A stretch of 64,000 nucleotides of DNA. Origin: Alistipes sp. (GTDB lineage: Bacteria > Bacteroidota > Bacteroidia > Bacteroidales > Rikenellaceae). Each line of letters starts with the position of its first letter. The first letter of the stretch is position 1. The notes beneath the pieces are model-generated. The model saw nothing but the letters and a program-made list of their open reading frames with translations. It was not told the origin of the DNA and ran no database searches. The stretch lies in contig JAGAPT010000052.1 of NCBI GenBank assembly GCA_017623115.1, positions 51,558 through 115,557 of the forward strand, read 5' to 3'. A program made the translations under genes and the position numbers. Below, piece by piece: positions 1-9,408 of the stretch.

Positions 1-304
1 GAATGATGACATTCTGTCCGAGCATGTTTTTTTTGCCCATGACCGTGCCGACACCTACAGCGATGATGGCAATCGGAATGGCGGCCTCGAAGACCTGGCC
101 CACTTTCAATCCGAGGTAGGCGGCTGCGGCCGAGAAGATGATGGCCATCACGAGACCCATACCGACCGAATAGGGGGTAATCTCTTTGGGAGCGGATGCC
201 GTCGGCATCACCGGCTCATAGTGTTCGCCCGGTTGAAGTTCGCGGTAGGCGTTTTCGGGCAACGAAGTTTTCTGCTGTTCCTGCATGGTTTGGAAACGCT
301 TCAT
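1..304 (-). CDS. OPT family oligopeptide transporter, N-terminal part (runs off the window)
   Basis: About 101 residues are present from an ATG at 304 and the gene continues past base 1. A hydrophilic N-terminus (MKRFQTMQEQQ) and a Pro-Gly-rich stretch lead into a first membrane segment around YSVGMGLVMAIIFSAAAAYL. Then comes LKVGQVFEAAIPIAI, which I recognise as typical of the OPT family, whose members import oligopeptides or metal chelates across the inner membrane. A second in-frame ATG at residue 7 is possible. The MazG-like gene ends 44 bases upstream on the same strand, so the two may be co-transcribed. The substrate cannot be deduced from this fragment. Confidence 0.75.
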   Translation of the reverse strand, partial: MKRFQTMQEQQKTSLPENAYRELQPGEHYEPVMPTASAPKEITPYSVGMGLVMAIIFSAAAAYLGLKVGQVFEAAIPIAIIAVGVGTVMGKKNMLGQNVII

Positions 305-348
305 GTTGAATTGTGAATGGTTGAATGTCGTTGGACGATGGCTATCGA

Positions 349-675
349 TTAACGATTGTCGCCGCTGCCTGTCAGCTTGTGGCGGTTCATGCGCGAGCGC
401 AGTTTGTCGACGTTGGTCTGGGCTACCTCGTCGAGCGAATAACCCAAATCGTGCGAGAGGGTAGCGCAGTACCACAGCACATCGCCAATCTCCTTCATGA
501 TTTCAGCCTTGATTTCGGGCGTAAACTCCTTTTGCGAGTCACGAATCACCTTTTTCACCTTGTCGGCCACTTCGCCTGCTTCGCCCGTCAGACCGAGCGT
601 TGGGTAGATGATACGGCTATCTTCGGGATAGATGGCCGTTTCGAGGGCATGTGCCTGATATTCGTTGAGTGTCAT
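349..675 (-). CDS. MazG-like nucleotide pyrophosphohydrolase
   Basis: 108 residues, all-alpha MazG/iMazG type. The metal-binding pattern is visible as GEAGEVADKVKK (about residues 31-42) followed by EIMKEIGDVLWY (about 58-69), i.e. the ExxE and ExxD motifs. Such proteins hydrolyse nucleoside triphosphates to monophosphates and pyrophosphate, usually as house-cleaning of non-canonical or excess nucleotides in the cytoplasm. Length is normal for single-domain iMazG. It has its own well-formed promoter (714-745) and lies just upstream of an OPT transporter gene. The preferred substrate is unknown. Confidence 0.85.
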   Translation of the reverse strand: MTLNEYQAHALETAIYPEDSRIIYPTLGLTGEAGEVADKVKKVIRDSQKEFTPEIKAEIMKEIGDVLWYCATLSHDLGYSLDEVAQTNVDKLRSRMNRHKLTGSGDNR

Positions 676-713
676 AGTTTATGAGTGTTTTTTTGTAAAA
701 TTCAATAATCGCT

Positions 714-745
714 CAAAAATAAGAATTATTTTTGGAATAGACAAA
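714..745 (-). promoter_or_regulatory. Bacteroidetes-type promoter of the MazG-like gene
   Basis: On the minus strand TTTG (745-742), 20 bases, then TATTTTTG (721-714). This matches the -33/-7 pattern of the Bacteroidetes housekeeping sigma factor. It would start transcription near 707, about 30 bases before the ATG at 675. The -33 box lies inside the murF terminator stem. Confidence 0.7.
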
Positions 746-774
746 ACGACCTGCTGTCAGCAAGTCGTTTTGTC
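740..774 (-). terminator. Stem-loop terminator after murF
   Basis: GACAAAACGAC pairs with GTCGTTTTGTC, and the inner TGCTG/CAGCA pairs across a one-base loop, giving about 17 bp with one mismatch. It lies 13 bases after the murF stop. A T-run lies inside the 3' arm rather than after it, so efficiency is uncertain. Confidence 0.65.
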
Positions 775-786
775 GGTTTTAGCACC

Positions 787-2019
787 TTACAGCAGGGGAA
801 TGGTTCGCTCCAACCCAATGGAGTGTGACCCCTTGATTAAAATCAGAGCCTCGGTGGGTGGCGTATCGTGCAGCCATTGGCAGAGGACGTCGCAACGATC
901 GAAGCAGACCATCGGGGTGCGGGCGGTCGTGGCTGCGCGTGTGAACTCTTCGCCGACTAACCACACTTCGGCAGCTGTATCGGTTACCTCGTCAAGGATG
1001 GCGCGGTGCTCCTCCTCGGCCCAAGCCCCCAATTCCCGCATGTCGCCCAAAATCAGGATGCGTCGTTTGTGTGCCCCGAGTGGTTCGTTGAGGAAATTGC
1101 GAATCGAGGCCTGCATACTCGACGGGTTGGCATTGTAGCAATCGACAATGAGCGTATTGCGCTCTGTCTGCATGCGTTGCGAGCGGTTGTTGTCGGGCTG
1201 ATAGGAGCCGATGGCTTGCTGCATAGCCGTAAGCGGAATGCTGAAATAGGCACCTACGGCCACGGCAGCCGCTACGTTGTAGCGGTTGAAATCGCCCTCC
1301 AAATGGTGCTCGATACCCTCGGCAAGTTGCGCCGCATAGTGGATAACGGTGAGGGTAGGGCGTTCCTCGGCCATCGCCTTCAACATGGCGTCATCCTGGC
1401 GCACAAAGGCTGTGCCTCCTGTCGAGGCCAGATAATCGTAGAGTTCGCCTTTGCCCCGACGCACCCCCTCGACTCCGCCAAATCCTTCGAGGTGGGCACG
1501 CCCTACGTTGGTCAACAGACCGAAGTCGGGCTCGGCTATTTCGCATAGGCGGGCAATCTCTTCGCAGGCACTGGCCCCCATCTCCACGATGCCGAACTCC
1601 GTTTCGGTGGTCATGGCAAGCAGCGTCAGCGGAACGCCGATGTGGTTGTTGAGGTTGCCTCGGGTGGCGTAGATGTGATATTTTTGCGCCAACACGCGGC
1701 TGACAAGCTCTTTTGTTGTGGTTTTGCCGTTTGAGCCGGCGATGGCCAAAATCGGAATCTGCAAGGTGCGACGATGCTCACGAGCCAACTCCTGCAGGGC
1801 GGTCAGTACATCTTCGACCACGACATAACGCTCATCCGTAGCCACCGTCGGGTCATCCACCACGGCTGCCACAGCCCCCTTTGCGAGTGCGTCGGCGGCA
1901 AAGCGATTGCCGTCAAACGAGGCGCCTCGCAGGGCAAAGAAGAGCGACCCGGGCGTGATGCGACGGGTATCGGTCGAGATGGCTGGATGGGCTTGAAAGA
2001 GGTCGTATAACTTCGACAT
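787..2019 (-). CDS. murF: UDP-N-acetylmuramoyl-tripeptide--D-alanyl-D-alanine ligase
   Basis: 410 residues from the ATG at 2019. An upstream in-frame start at 2040 would overlap manC and adds only MRSTFNP. MurF adds D-Ala-D-Ala to the UDP-MurNAc-tripeptide, the last cytoplasmic step of peptidoglycan precursor synthesis. The Mur-ligase ATP site is visible as GSNGKTT (residues 95-101). An N-terminal substrate-binding region contains TDTRRITPGSLFFAL (about 16-30). A GEL-type lysine region and a C-terminal DCYNANPSSM motif are also present. Length is slightly below the usual 430-460. The start lies 4 bases after the manC stop, so it is co-transcribed with manC. Confidence 0.95.
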   Translation of the reverse strand: MSKLYDLFQAHPAISTDTRRITPGSLFFALRGASFDGNRFAADALAKGAVAAVVDDPTVATDERYVVVEDVLTALQELAREHRRTLQIPILAIAGSNGKTTTKELVSRVLAQKYHIYATRGNLNNHIGVPLTLLAMTTETEFGIVEMGASACEEIARLCEIAEPDFGLLTNVGRAHLEGFGGVEGVRRGKGELYDYLASTGGTAFVRQDDAMLKAMAEERPTLTVIHYAAQLAEGIEHHLEGDFNRYNVAAAVAVGAYFSIPLTAMQQAIGSYQPDNNRSQRMQTERNTLIVDCYNANPSSMQASIRNFLNEPLGAHKRRILILGDMRELGAWAEEEHRAILDEVTDTAAEVWLVGEEFTRAATTARTPMVCFDRCDVLCQWLHDTPPTEALILIKGSHSIGLERTIPLL

Positions 2020-2023
2020 AGGA

Positions 2024-3100
2024 TTAAATGTGCTTCTCACCCTTTTGGAACTTCACTTCGTCGATGAATTTTTTGATGCGCTGCTCCTCCGAGCGCGGGC
2101 AAATCATCAGCACATCCTCCGTGTCGACAATAATATACTCCTTCAATCCGCTGATGACGGCAATCTTCTCACCGGGCAACGAGACAATCGACGAGCGGGT
2201 GTCGTAAAAGAAACAGTTGTCGCTCGGAGCGGCATTGGCATAGCGATCTTTGCGTGAATGCTGGTAGACCGAACCCCATGTGCCCACATCGCTCCAGCCG
2301 AAGTCGCCACAGCGTACATAGACGTTGTCGGCCTTCTCCATCACGCCATAGTCAATCGAGATGGCTCGACACTCCGCAAAGACCCGCTCGACGGCTTGCT
2401 CCTCCTCGGGTGTACCCAGCGCCGGCATCAAGTCGTTGAAGAGCGTATGGTGCTCGGGAAGATATTGCTCAAAGGCCTTGACAATGCTCTTTACGCGCCA
2501 GATGAAGATGCCCGAATTCCAGACAAATTCACCGCACTGAAGGAAGGTTTGCGCCAACTCCAGGTCGGGCTTCTCGGTGAAACATTTCACCTTCGAGAGG
2601 GGTTGGTTGTCCGACACCTGAATGTAGCCGTAGCCCGTATCGGGGCGTGTCGGACGGATACCGATGGTAACTAATGCATCCCGCGCGGCTGCAAACGTGA
2701 GCCCCTCGTCGATGATGGCACGGAACTCCTCCTCGTTCAGAACCAAATGATCCGACGGGGTGACGACCATCTCGGCCTCCGGGTCGATTTTCAGCAGCGA
2801 ATAGGCGGCATAGGCGATGCAGGGAGCCGTGTTGCGCCCAATGGGCTCACACAACACCTGCTCGGGTTTCAGTTCGGGCAGATGCTCCAGGACCAACGCC
2901 TTGTAGCGGCGGTTGGTAACCACCAGGAAGTGCTCCGCGGGAATCAGCTTTGCAAATCGCTCGAAGGTGTGGCGGATAAACGACTTCCCCGTGCCGAGGA
3001 TATCGAGAAACTGCTTGGGCATCGCTTGGCGGCTTTTAGGCCAAAAACGTGCGCCGATGCCACCGGCCATAATGATGCAATATTGGTTGTTCTGTGTCAT
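2024..3100 (-). CDS. manC: Mannose-1-phosphate guanylyltransferase
   Basis: 358 residues. The protein makes GDP-mannose from mannose-1-phosphate and GTP, a donor for surface glycans and the precursor of GDP-fucose. The nucleotidyltransferase signature MAGGIGARFWPKSR followed by PKQF is at residues 11-31. Internal motifs are VTPSDHLV and the FTEKP segment. It is the short form: the phosphomannose isomerase cupin domain found in long type II enzymes is absent. It is first gene of a manC-murF pair, with a -7 box at 3126-3133. Confidence 0.9.
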   Translation of the reverse strand: MTQNNQYCIIMAGGIGARFWPKSRQAMPKQFLDILGTGKSFIRHTFERFAKLIPAEHFLVVTNRRYKALVLEHLPELKPEQVLCEPIGRNTAPCIAYAAYSLLKIDPEAEMVVTPSDHLVLNEEEFRAIIDEGLTFAAARDALVTIGIRPTRPDTGYGYIQVSDNQPLSKVKCFTEKPDLELAQTFLQCGEFVWNSGIFIWRVKSIVKAFEQYLPEHHTLFNDLMPALGTPEEEQAVERVFAECRAISIDYGVMEKADNVYVRCGDFGWSDVGTWGSVYQHSRKDRYANAAPSDNCFFYDTRSSIVSLPGEKIAVISGLKEYIIVDTEDVLMICPRSEEQRIKKFIDEVKFQKGEKHI

Positions 3101-3125
3101 AGCGGTATCATCCGATTCAACTATA

Positions 3126-3133
3126 CAAATATA
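3126..3133 (-). promoter_or_regulatory. -7 box upstream of manC
   Basis: TATATTTG on the minus strand, 25 bases before the manC ATG. No convincing TTTG lies 18-21 bases upstream of it, so only the -7 element is called. Confidence 0.45.
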
Positions 3134-3164
3134 ACACTATTTTTTCAAACATTCCTACCAAAAT

Positions 3165-3196
3165 GAAAAAAAGAGACCGCTCGAGCAGGCTCTTTT
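3165..3196 (-). terminator. Rho-independent terminator after pflA
   Basis: On the minus strand AAAAGAG and CTCTTTT arms with imperfect inner pairing surround TGCTCGAGC, followed by a run of seven T. It lies about 20 bases after the pflA stop at 3218. Confidence 0.6.
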
Positions 3197-3217
3197 ATCC
3201 ATCGAATAATCGTTCGT

Positions 3218-3946
3218 CTAATTGACAAACACAGTGGCGAAGTACTCCTCGAAGAGCGCGCGGGCTGCATCGAGCTGTGCCGGCGTATTCTCTTTGACGC
3301 CACGCAGACGATACTCCCATCCCAAGGCATCGTATTTGTGCGCTCCGAGGGTGTGGTAGGGGAGAATCTCCACCCGCTCCAGCATGCGGTAGGAACCGAA
3401 ATGGGCTCCCAACGCGCGGATGTCGGCCTCGCGGTCGCTATACCCCGGTACCAGCACATAGCGCAACCAGAAGGGGCGATTGTGCGCCTCCAGCCAGGCG
3501 GCAGTTTGCAGGGTGTGCTCGTTGCTTCGCTCGGTGATGAGGCGATGTTGCGCGGCATCGAACTCCTTGACATCCAGCAACACCAAGTCGGTCAACGAGA
3601 AGAGTTCCTCGACCGCCTCGTTCCAGATGCTGCCGTTTGTGTCGAGGCAGATGTGGATGCCCTCCTCTTTCAGGCGACGGAACAAGGGCAGTAACGCTTC
3701 AGCCTGCAACGTGGGCTCTCCGCCACTGAAGGTGATGCCGCCCCGCTTGCCAAAAAAGGGTTTCTGGCTGACCGCCATTGCGAGGATGTGCTCAACCGAG
3801 GTCTCGGTGCTCTCCCCGCGCAGGTCAATCGTGTCGGGGTTAGCGCAATAGGCGCAACGGAAGTTGCACCCTTGCAGGAATACCACCAAACGAATGCCGG
3901 GACCATCGAAGGTCCCCAGCGATTCGTAGGAGTGTACGCGAATCAT
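3218..3946 (-). CDS. pflA: Pyruvate formate-lyase activating enzyme (radical SAM)
   Basis: 242 residues. The radical-SAM cluster motif CxxxCxxC is at C27, C31 and C34 (GCNFRCAYC), preceded by the typical GTFDGPGIRLVVF. FSGGEPTLQ follows as the SAM-binding GGE motif. The enzyme uses SAM and a 4Fe-4S cluster to install the glycyl radical on PflB under anaerobic conditions. It starts 21 bases after the pflB stop, so it is the second gene of a pflB-pflA operon, and a terminator follows. Confidence 0.95.
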   Translation of the reverse strand: MIRVHSYESLGTFDGPGIRLVVFLQGCNFRCAYCANPDTIDLRGESTETSVEHILAMAVSQKPFFGKRGGITFSGGEPTLQAEALLPLFRRLKEEGIHICLDTNGSIWNEAVEELFSLTDLVLLDVKEFDAAQHRLITERSNEHTLQTAAWLEAHNRPFWLRYVLVPGYSDREADIRALGAHFGSYRMLERVEILPYHTLGAHKYDALGWEYRLRGVKENTPAQLDAARALFEEYFATVFVN

Positions 3947-3967
3947 AGCGATTGCCGTGTTGGGTGA

Positions 3968-6214
3968 TTACATGCGCTCGTGGAAACTACGCGAGATAAC
4001 CTCCAACTGATGCTCGCGGCTCAGTTTGATGAAGTTCACGGCGTAGCCCGATACGCGGATGGTCAACTGCGGATACTTCTCGGGGTGCTCCATGGCGTCG
4101 AGCAGCATCTCGCGGTTCAGGACATTCACGTTGAGGTGGTGTGCACCCTTCGTGAAGTAACCATCCATGAGCGTCACGAGGTTCTCGATGCGGGTCGGCT
4201 CATCGACACCAAGCGATTTGGGAACAATCGAGAAGGTGTTGCTGATACCGTCCTGCGAGTCGCGGTAACGCAGCTTGGCCACCGACGACAGCGAAGCAAT
4301 GGCGCCACTCTTGTCGCGTCCGTGCATCGGGTTGGCACCCGGAGCAAAGGCAACACCCTTCTGGCGACCATCGGGCGTAGCACCCGTCTTCTTGCCGTAC
4401 ATGACATTCGAAGTAATCGTAAGCAGCGAAAGCGTCGGACGAGCATTCTTGTAGACGGGGTGCTTCTTGAGCTCCTCGTTGAAGAAGTAGATGAGGTCTA
4501 CACCGAGGTGGTCGACACGGTCATCGTTGTTACCGAAGCAGGGGAACTCCTTCTCGATTTCGAACGATTCGGTGAGGCCCATCTCGTTGCGCTTAACCGT
4601 TACCTTGCCATATTTGATGGCCGAGAGCGAGTCGAGGGCAATTGACAGACCGGCAACGCCATAGGCGAGGTTGATGCGCGGGTTGGTGTCGATGAGGGCC
4701 ATCTGCGCCTTCTCGTAGTAGTATTTGTCGTGCATGTAGTGGATGATGTTCATCGCATCGTTGTAGACACGAGCTACCTCCGTGAGTACCTTCTTGTAGT
4801 TCGACAGCACCTCCTCATAGTTCAAGAGGTCGCCCATCAAGGTCGGGATACCCTTCACGATTTGTGTGCCGGTATTCTCGCAACGACCACCGTTGATGGC
4901 CAACAGCAACGCCTTGGCGAGGTTACAACGGGCACCGAAGAACTGAATCTGCTGACCGATGGCTTGATACGATACACAGCAAGCGATGCCGTAGTCGTCG
5001 CAGAAACGCACCTCGCGCATCAGCGTATCGTTCTCGTACTGAATCGACGAAGTGTCAATCGAGACCTTGGCGCAGAACTCCTTGAAGCCGTCGGGCAGCT
5101 CGGGGCTCCACAGCACGGTCATATTCGGCTCGGGCGAAGGACCGAGGTTGTAGAGCGTCTGCAGGAAGCGGAACGAGGTCTTCGTCACCTTCGTGCGACC
5201 ATCGTTGAAGCGGCCACCGATCGCCTCGGTAATCCAGGTCGGGTCACCGGCAAAGATGTCGTTGTAGGACTGCATGCGCAGGTGACGAATCATGCGCAGT
5301 TTGATGACAAACTGGTCGATGAGCTCTTGTGCGAAGTGCTCATCGATGTGCCCTTTGTCCAGGTCGTATTGGATGTAGATGTCGAGGAACGACGACACGT
5401 TACCGAGCGACATGGCGGCACCATCCTGCTCCTTTACGGCAGCCAAGTAGGCCATGTAGACCCACTGCACAGCCTCCTGGGCCGAGGTGGCCGGACGGCT
5501 CAGGTCGAGCCCGTAGTACTCGCCCATCGTGCGCATATCCTTCAATGCCTTGATTTGCTCGGCTACCTCCTCGCGCAGACGAATCGTGGCGTCGGACATC
5601 GGGCTGGTCAGTTTCTTCAAATCCTGTTGCTTGGCCTCAATCAGACGATCCGTGCCATAGAGGGCCAGACGGCGATAGTCGCCGATGATGCGACCACGGG
5701 CGTAGTTGTCCGGCAGACCGGTCAGGAAGCCCAGCGAGCGGAACGTGCGAATCTCTTCGGTGTAGACGTCGAAGACACCGTCGTTGTGCGTCTTGCGATA
5801 GTGGGTGAAGATATCCTTGACCTTCTCGTCAACCTCGACACCCTGCTCGCGGCAGGCACGCGACACGACGTTGATGCCACCGAATGGTTTGATGGCACGT
5901 TTGAGCAGTTCGTCGGTCTGCAAGCCGACGATGAGCTCGTTCTCGCGGTCGATATAGCCGGCACCATGTGAGGTGATGGTCGATACGGTCTTGTTATCCA
6001 GCGAACGTACACCACCGCGTGCACGCTCCTCCTCGAGTGCCTCAAGGCATTTATTCCAAACCTTCTTGGTGCGCTCGGTCGGTCCTACCAAAAACGAGGC
6101 ATCGCCATAATAGGGAGTGATGTTGGTCTGTACGAAGTTGGCAACATTGATTTCGTTGCTCCACAGACCCTCTTTGAAATGGGTGTAGATTTCCATAATA
6201 TCTATATTTGACAA
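3968..6214 (-). CDS. pflB: Formate acetyltransferase (pyruvate formate-lyase)
   Basis: 748 residues, full length. Converts pyruvate and CoA to acetyl-CoA and formate in anaerobic fermentation. The catalytic Cys pair C412-C413 lies in [14 protein letters not shown]. The radical-bearing glycine is G723 in RVSGYAVNF, 25 residues from the C-terminus, as in the family. The ATG at 6214 opens [18 protein letters not shown], and a perfect promoter lies 26 bases upstream. pflA follows immediately. Confidence 0.97.
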   Translation of the reverse strand: MSNIDIMEIYTHFKEGLWSNEINVANFVQTNITPYYGDASFLVGPTERTKKVWNKCLEALEEERARGGVRSLDNKTVSTITSHGAGYIDRENELIVGLQTDELLKRAIKPFGGINVVSRACREQGVEVDEKVKDIFTHYRKTHNDGVFDVYTEEIRTFRSLGFLTGLPDNYARGRIIGDYRRLALYGTDRLIEAKQQDLKKLTSPMSDATIRLREEVAEQIKALKDMRTMGEYYGLDLSRPATSAQEAVQWVYMAYLAAVKEQDGAAMSLGNVSSFLDIYIQYDLDKGHIDEHFAQELIDQFVIKLRMIRHLRMQSYNDIFAGDPTWITEAIGGRFNDGRTKVTKTSFRFLQTLYNLGPSPEPNMTVLWSPELPDGFKEFCAKVSIDTSSIQYENDTLMREVRFCDDYGIACCVSYQAIGQQIQFFGARCNLAKALLLAINGGRCENTGTQIVKGIPTLMGDLLNYEEVLSNYKKVLTEVARVYNDAMNIIHYMHDKYYYEKAQMALIDTNPRINLAYGVAGLSIALDSLSAIKYGKVTVKRNEMGLTESFEIEKEFPCFGNNDDRVDHLGVDLIYFFNEELKKHPVYKNARPTLSLLTITSNVMYGKKTGATPDGRQKGVAFAPGANPMHGRDKSGAIASLSSVAKLRYRDSQDGISNTFSIVPKSLGVDEPTRIENLVTLMDGYFTKGAHHLNVNVLNREMLLDAMEHPEKYPQLTIRVSGYAVNFIKLSREHQLEVISRSFHERM

Positions 6215-6239
6215 GTAACCTAACTAAAATATTCGGCCA

Positions 6240-6270
6240 CAAAGATAATATATTTGTATGAAGGTGCAAA
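6240..6270 (-). promoter_or_regulatory. Promoter of pflB-pflA
   Basis: Minus strand TTTG (6270-6267), exactly 19 bases, then TATCTTTG (6247-6240). This is a perfect match to the Bacteroidetes promoter pattern. The predicted start is near 6233, giving a leader of about 20 bases. Confidence 0.85.
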
Positions 6271-6405
6271 ATTTGACTACTCTTGTTGCTAAAAATACCA
6301 ATAAAAAGGGATGGGCTTTTTTCGGGGAGTGGCGTGTGCCGAAAAATCACCGGTGCCGAGGTGTACTTTTTTCGGGTTCTGTGCAAGATTCTCATAATAA
6401 TTTTG

Positions 6406-6413
6406 TAAATTTG
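6406..6413 (+). promoter_or_regulatory. -7 box upstream of pssA
   Basis: TAAATTTG, 33 bases before the pssA ATG. No good TTTG lies at the right distance upstream. The rest of the 6271-6446 gap shows nothing else I can support. Confidence 0.45.
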
Positions 6414-6446
6414 CAACCTATTGTGTGGCTAAAATTTTGCAAAACC

Positions 6447-7154
6447 ATGAAAATACGCCTCTTTACCATACCGAATCTGTTGACACTTTCGAATCTGCTC
6501 TGCGGTGCTTTGGCTGTAGTAGCAACCCTTGTACATGGCAACCTGACGCTCGCTTTCTGGCTCATTGCAGCGGCGGCCGTGTGTGACTTCTTCGATGGTA
6601 TGGTGGCGCGTGCTTTGGGTATCAGCGGCCCGATGGGTATTCAACTCGACTCGCTGGCTGACGATATTTCGTTCGGCCTTGCCCCTGCAACCATCCTGTT
6701 TCTCCTCTTTGGACGGGTAAATGGAGGTGTGTTGCCCGAGTGGATGGGCTATACGGTCTTCCTCTTCTCGGCCTTTGCTGCTCTGCGTTTGGCAAAATTC
6801 AATATCGACGAAGCGCAACACACCGAGTTTCGAGGTCTCCCGACCCCTGCTGCCACGCTCTTTGTCGTGAGTTTGGGCTGGTCCATCGAGCATGCCGGCA
6901 TCTGCGCCAATCTCCAGGCTTGGGGCGTACTGATTGCTGCATGGGTGTTTGCGTTGCTGATGATTTGCAATGTGCCGATGTTCTCGCTCAAATTTGCCGG
7001 TTTTGGCTGGCGAGGAAATGAGGTGCGCTATCTCTTTTTGGTCGTGTCGGTCGCATTGTTGCTGCTTTTTAGCGTGGAGGCCTTCCTGCTGATTATTCCT
7101 GCCTATGTGGTTGTTTCGGGCGTGTTGGCGGTGATAAAAGGCTCGAAGTCATAA
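6447..7154 (+). CDS. pssA: CDP-diacylglycerol--serine O-phosphatidyltransferase
   Basis: 235 residues from the ATG at 6447 (MKIRLFTIPNLLTLSNLLCG). The frame stays open upstream but that extension has no family similarity and covers the promoter. The CDP-alcohol phosphatidyltransferase signature DG-x2-AR-x8-G-x3-D-x3-D is complete in the segment from CDFFDGMVAR to QLDSLAD. Multiple membrane segments follow. The enzyme makes phosphatidylserine, precursor of phosphatidylethanolamine, in the inner membrane. It is transcribed divergently from pflB. Confidence 0.92.
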   Translation: MKIRLFTIPNLLTLSNLLCGALAVVATLVHGNLTLAFWLIAAAAVCDFFDGMVARALGISGPMGIQLDSLADDISFGLAPATILFLLFGRVNGGVLPEWMGYTVFLFSAFAALRLAKFNIDEAQHTEFRGLPTPAATLFVVSLGWSIEHAGICANLQAWGVLIAAWVFALLMICNVPMFSLKFAGFGWRGNEVRYLFLVVSVALLLLFSVEAFLLIIPAYVVVSGVLAVIKGSKS

Positions 7155-7157
7155 GTT

Positions 7158-7188
7158 TTTGCATTTTGAAAATTTTTTATTAACTTTG
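7158..7188 (+). promoter_or_regulatory. Promoter of the putative porin gene
   Basis: TTTG (7158-7161), exactly 19 bases, TAACTTTG (7181-7188). This perfect Bacteroidetes promoter sits directly behind the pssA stop. The predicted start is near 7195, about 18 bases before the ATG at 7213. Confidence 0.85.
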
Positions 7189-7212
7189 CCCCGATTTTTG
7201 CCCGATAGTTGC

Positions 7213-9363
7213 ATGATGTTGCGTGGTTTACGATGGATAGGATGCTTGCTCTGCTGCCTGTGTTGGATAGGTGGCGGGGAGGTTGTTGCACAGAACATCA
7301 GTGCTCGAGATATTATGCGGGCACAACGCAACGGACAAGGTGGTAACCTCTATGGATCAAATCCTTACGAGGATACCTCGACGGGTGAAGAGGGCGAAGA
7401 GGGTGCTACGCAGCAGGATACGACGAAGAAGGAGAAACGCATCAAAAAGCCGCTCGAATCCTACTTCTTCGATGATTCGATTCGCGCCTTGCCCAACTTC
7501 CGTTGGAACGTGAGCGATCGTTTCAATCGTGTCAAACTCATGCCGATGGATACGACGCTTACGGATTTCCGCATCGACTATCCGTTCAATCGGGAGGATG
7601 TGGGCGACATAGCCCAGGGAGCCTTGGGTCAAACCTCGTTGCCGATTAACTATTTCCGTCGGCCTGCGAACTTTGATTTCACCTTTGCGCAGCCCTACTA
7701 CGCCTATACCTACGACATGACCAATGTGCCCTTCTACAATGTGAAGCGGCCCGTGACCCGCCTAACTTACATCGAGTCGGGTCAGAAACGTTTCCGCGAG
7801 GAGCAGTTCAACATCACGCATGCCCAGAACATCTCCCCCTCGACGGGCTTCAATGTCGATTATAAGGCGCGGGGTACACGAGGCCAATACGACCGTCAGC
7901 GCACGAAGAACCACAACCTTTCGGTGGCGGTAAATCATACGGGACGTCGCTACTCGGTACACGCAGGCTACTATAACAACCACATCGAGCAGGAGGAGAA
8001 TGGTGGTGTGGTAGGCGAGTGGGCCATTGCCGATACCACCTTCCAGATGCCGTCGGGTGTGCCGATGAAGTTGGCGGATGCCGAGGCGGAGAACATCTAT
8101 CGCAACAACGGATTCTATGTCGTGCAGACCTATGGTATTCCGTTGCAGCGATTGACCGATACGGACTTCTCGATGGCACCCTTGTCGGCCGTCTATGTGG
8201 GACATGCCTTTGAATATACGGCGTGGAGCAAGACCTACTCCGATATTCGGGCCGAGTACACCAACGAACGAGACCACCGCGATGAAAATGGCGAATTTGT
8301 TTCATCGACCGGTGAATATTATAAAGACTGGTATATCAATCCCGAGATGACGCGCGACTCGTTGTATGAGCGTCGCATCTCGAACCGACTGTTTGTGCAG
8401 GCCCAGCCATGGGATCGCGATGGTGTGGTGGGAACGCTCGATGCAGGTGTGGGCATCGACATGTACACCTATTCGCAGTTTGGGATAGATGACTATCTCT
8501 CGGGCAAATACAGCAAACAGAAGGAGACAGCCTACTATGTCTATGGAGCTGTCAGTGGCAAAATTAAGAAGTATGTCGATTGGGATGCGAATTTGAAATT
8601 CTTCCCGAGCGGCTACCGAGGCGGAGATTTGCAGGTTGGAGGCCATGTGGCTCTCAAAGGTAAACTCCGCGGTGAACCCCTGATTCTCGACGGACGCTTC
8701 TCGCTGGAGCGTCGCACGCCAAGCTATTGGCAGGAGAATCTCTACTCGAACCACTATATGTGGTCCTCTCCTCTCAGTAAGGAGACTGAAACCCGATTTG
8801 AGGTATCGTTGCAGGTGCCTGGCTTCGCCTTCGAGGCGGGGTTGTGGCAGAGTGTTGTGTCGAACCAAATCTATTATGGTCCCGATGCGCACGTTGCCCA
8901 GGCAACGGATGAGGTATCGCTTTCGGGGGTGTATCTGCGCAAAGATTTCCGCCTTGGCGGACTTCATTTGGACAACAGGGTATTGTTGCAGTGGAGCACG
9001 GACGAAGAGGTCGTACCGGTTCCTCTTGCCGCGGCTTACCTCTCGTATTACTACGAATTCTGGGTAACCCGCAATGTACTGCGCGTACAGCTGGGTCTTG
9101 ATGGGCACTTCAATACGAAGTATTACGCCCCGTCGTATGACCCTGCGCTCTCGGCGTATTACAACCAGCGAGAGATGGAGGTGGGTGGTTATCCCTACCT
9201 CGATGCTTTCCTGATGGCAAAGTGGAAACGCATGCGTATTTTCATTAAATACCAACACTTGAACAAGGGTTTGGTCGGCAACGGAGCCTATTTCGGAGCC
9301 GCCGGCTATCCGCTCAATCCGGGCATGTTCAAACTCGGTATTTCGTGGGGCTTCTACGATTAA
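7213..9363 (+). CDS. Putative porin / large outer-membrane beta-barrel protein
   Basis: 716 residues from the ATG at 7213 (a second ATG follows directly). Starting here places the gene correctly behind its promoter. A hydrophobic signal peptide ends at about VVAQ. After a short acidic, low-complexity segment (EDTSTGEEGEEG) the sequence is rich in alternating aromatic strands, ending in FKLGISWGFYD with an aromatic-terminated last strand as in outer-membrane barrels. I recognise it as the Bacteroidetes 'putative porin' family near pssA, but transported substrates are unknown. The next gene starts 45 bases downstream. Confidence 0.7.
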   Translation: MMLRGLRWIGCLLCCLCWIGGGEVVAQNISARDIMRAQRNGQGGNLYGSNPYEDTSTGEEGEEGATQQDTTKKEKRIKKPLESYFFDDSIRALPNFRWNVSDRFNRVKLMPMDTTLTDFRIDYPFNREDVGDIAQGALGQTSLPINYFRRPANFDFTFAQPYYAYTYDMTNVPFYNVKRPVTRLTYIESGQKRFREEQFNITHAQNISPSTGFNVDYKARGTRGQYDRQRTKNHNLSVAVNHTGRRYSVHAGYYNNHIEQEENGGVVGEWAIADTTFQMPSGVPMKLADAEAENIYRNNGFYVVQTYGIPLQRLTDTDFSMAPLSAVYVGHAFEYTAWSKTYSDIRAEYTNERDHRDENGEFVSSTGEYYKDWYINPEMTRDSLYERRISNRLFVQAQPWDRDGVVGTLDAGVGIDMYTYSQFGIDDYLSGKYSKQKETAYYVYGAVSGKIKKYVDWDANLKFFPSGYRGGDLQVGGHVALKGKLRGEPLILDGRFSLERRTPSYWQENLYSNHYMWSSPLSKETETRFEVSLQVPGFAFEAGLWQSVVSNQIYYGPDAHVAQATDEVSLSGVYLRKDFRLGGLHLDNRVLLQWSTDEEVVPVPLAAAYLSYYYEFWVTRNVLRVQLGLDGHFNTKYYAPSYDPALSAYYNQREMEVGGYPYLDAFLMAKWKRMRIFIKYQHLNKGLVGNGAYFGAAGYPLNPGMFKLGISWGFYD

Positions 9364-9408
9364 CACGTGCTGTTCGCAACGGGAAAGCTGCCCGCAAATG
9401 AACCATGT

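Noticed and set aside
4730-5971. 413-codon plus-strand frame opposite pflB
   Set aside because: Antisense shadow of a well-conserved gene; composition is Val/Leu/Arg-rich with no motif.
6258-6446. 63-residue N-terminal extension of PssA
   Set aside because: It covers the -7 box at 6406-6413 and has no similarity to the family; the ATG at 6447 fits the known N-terminus.
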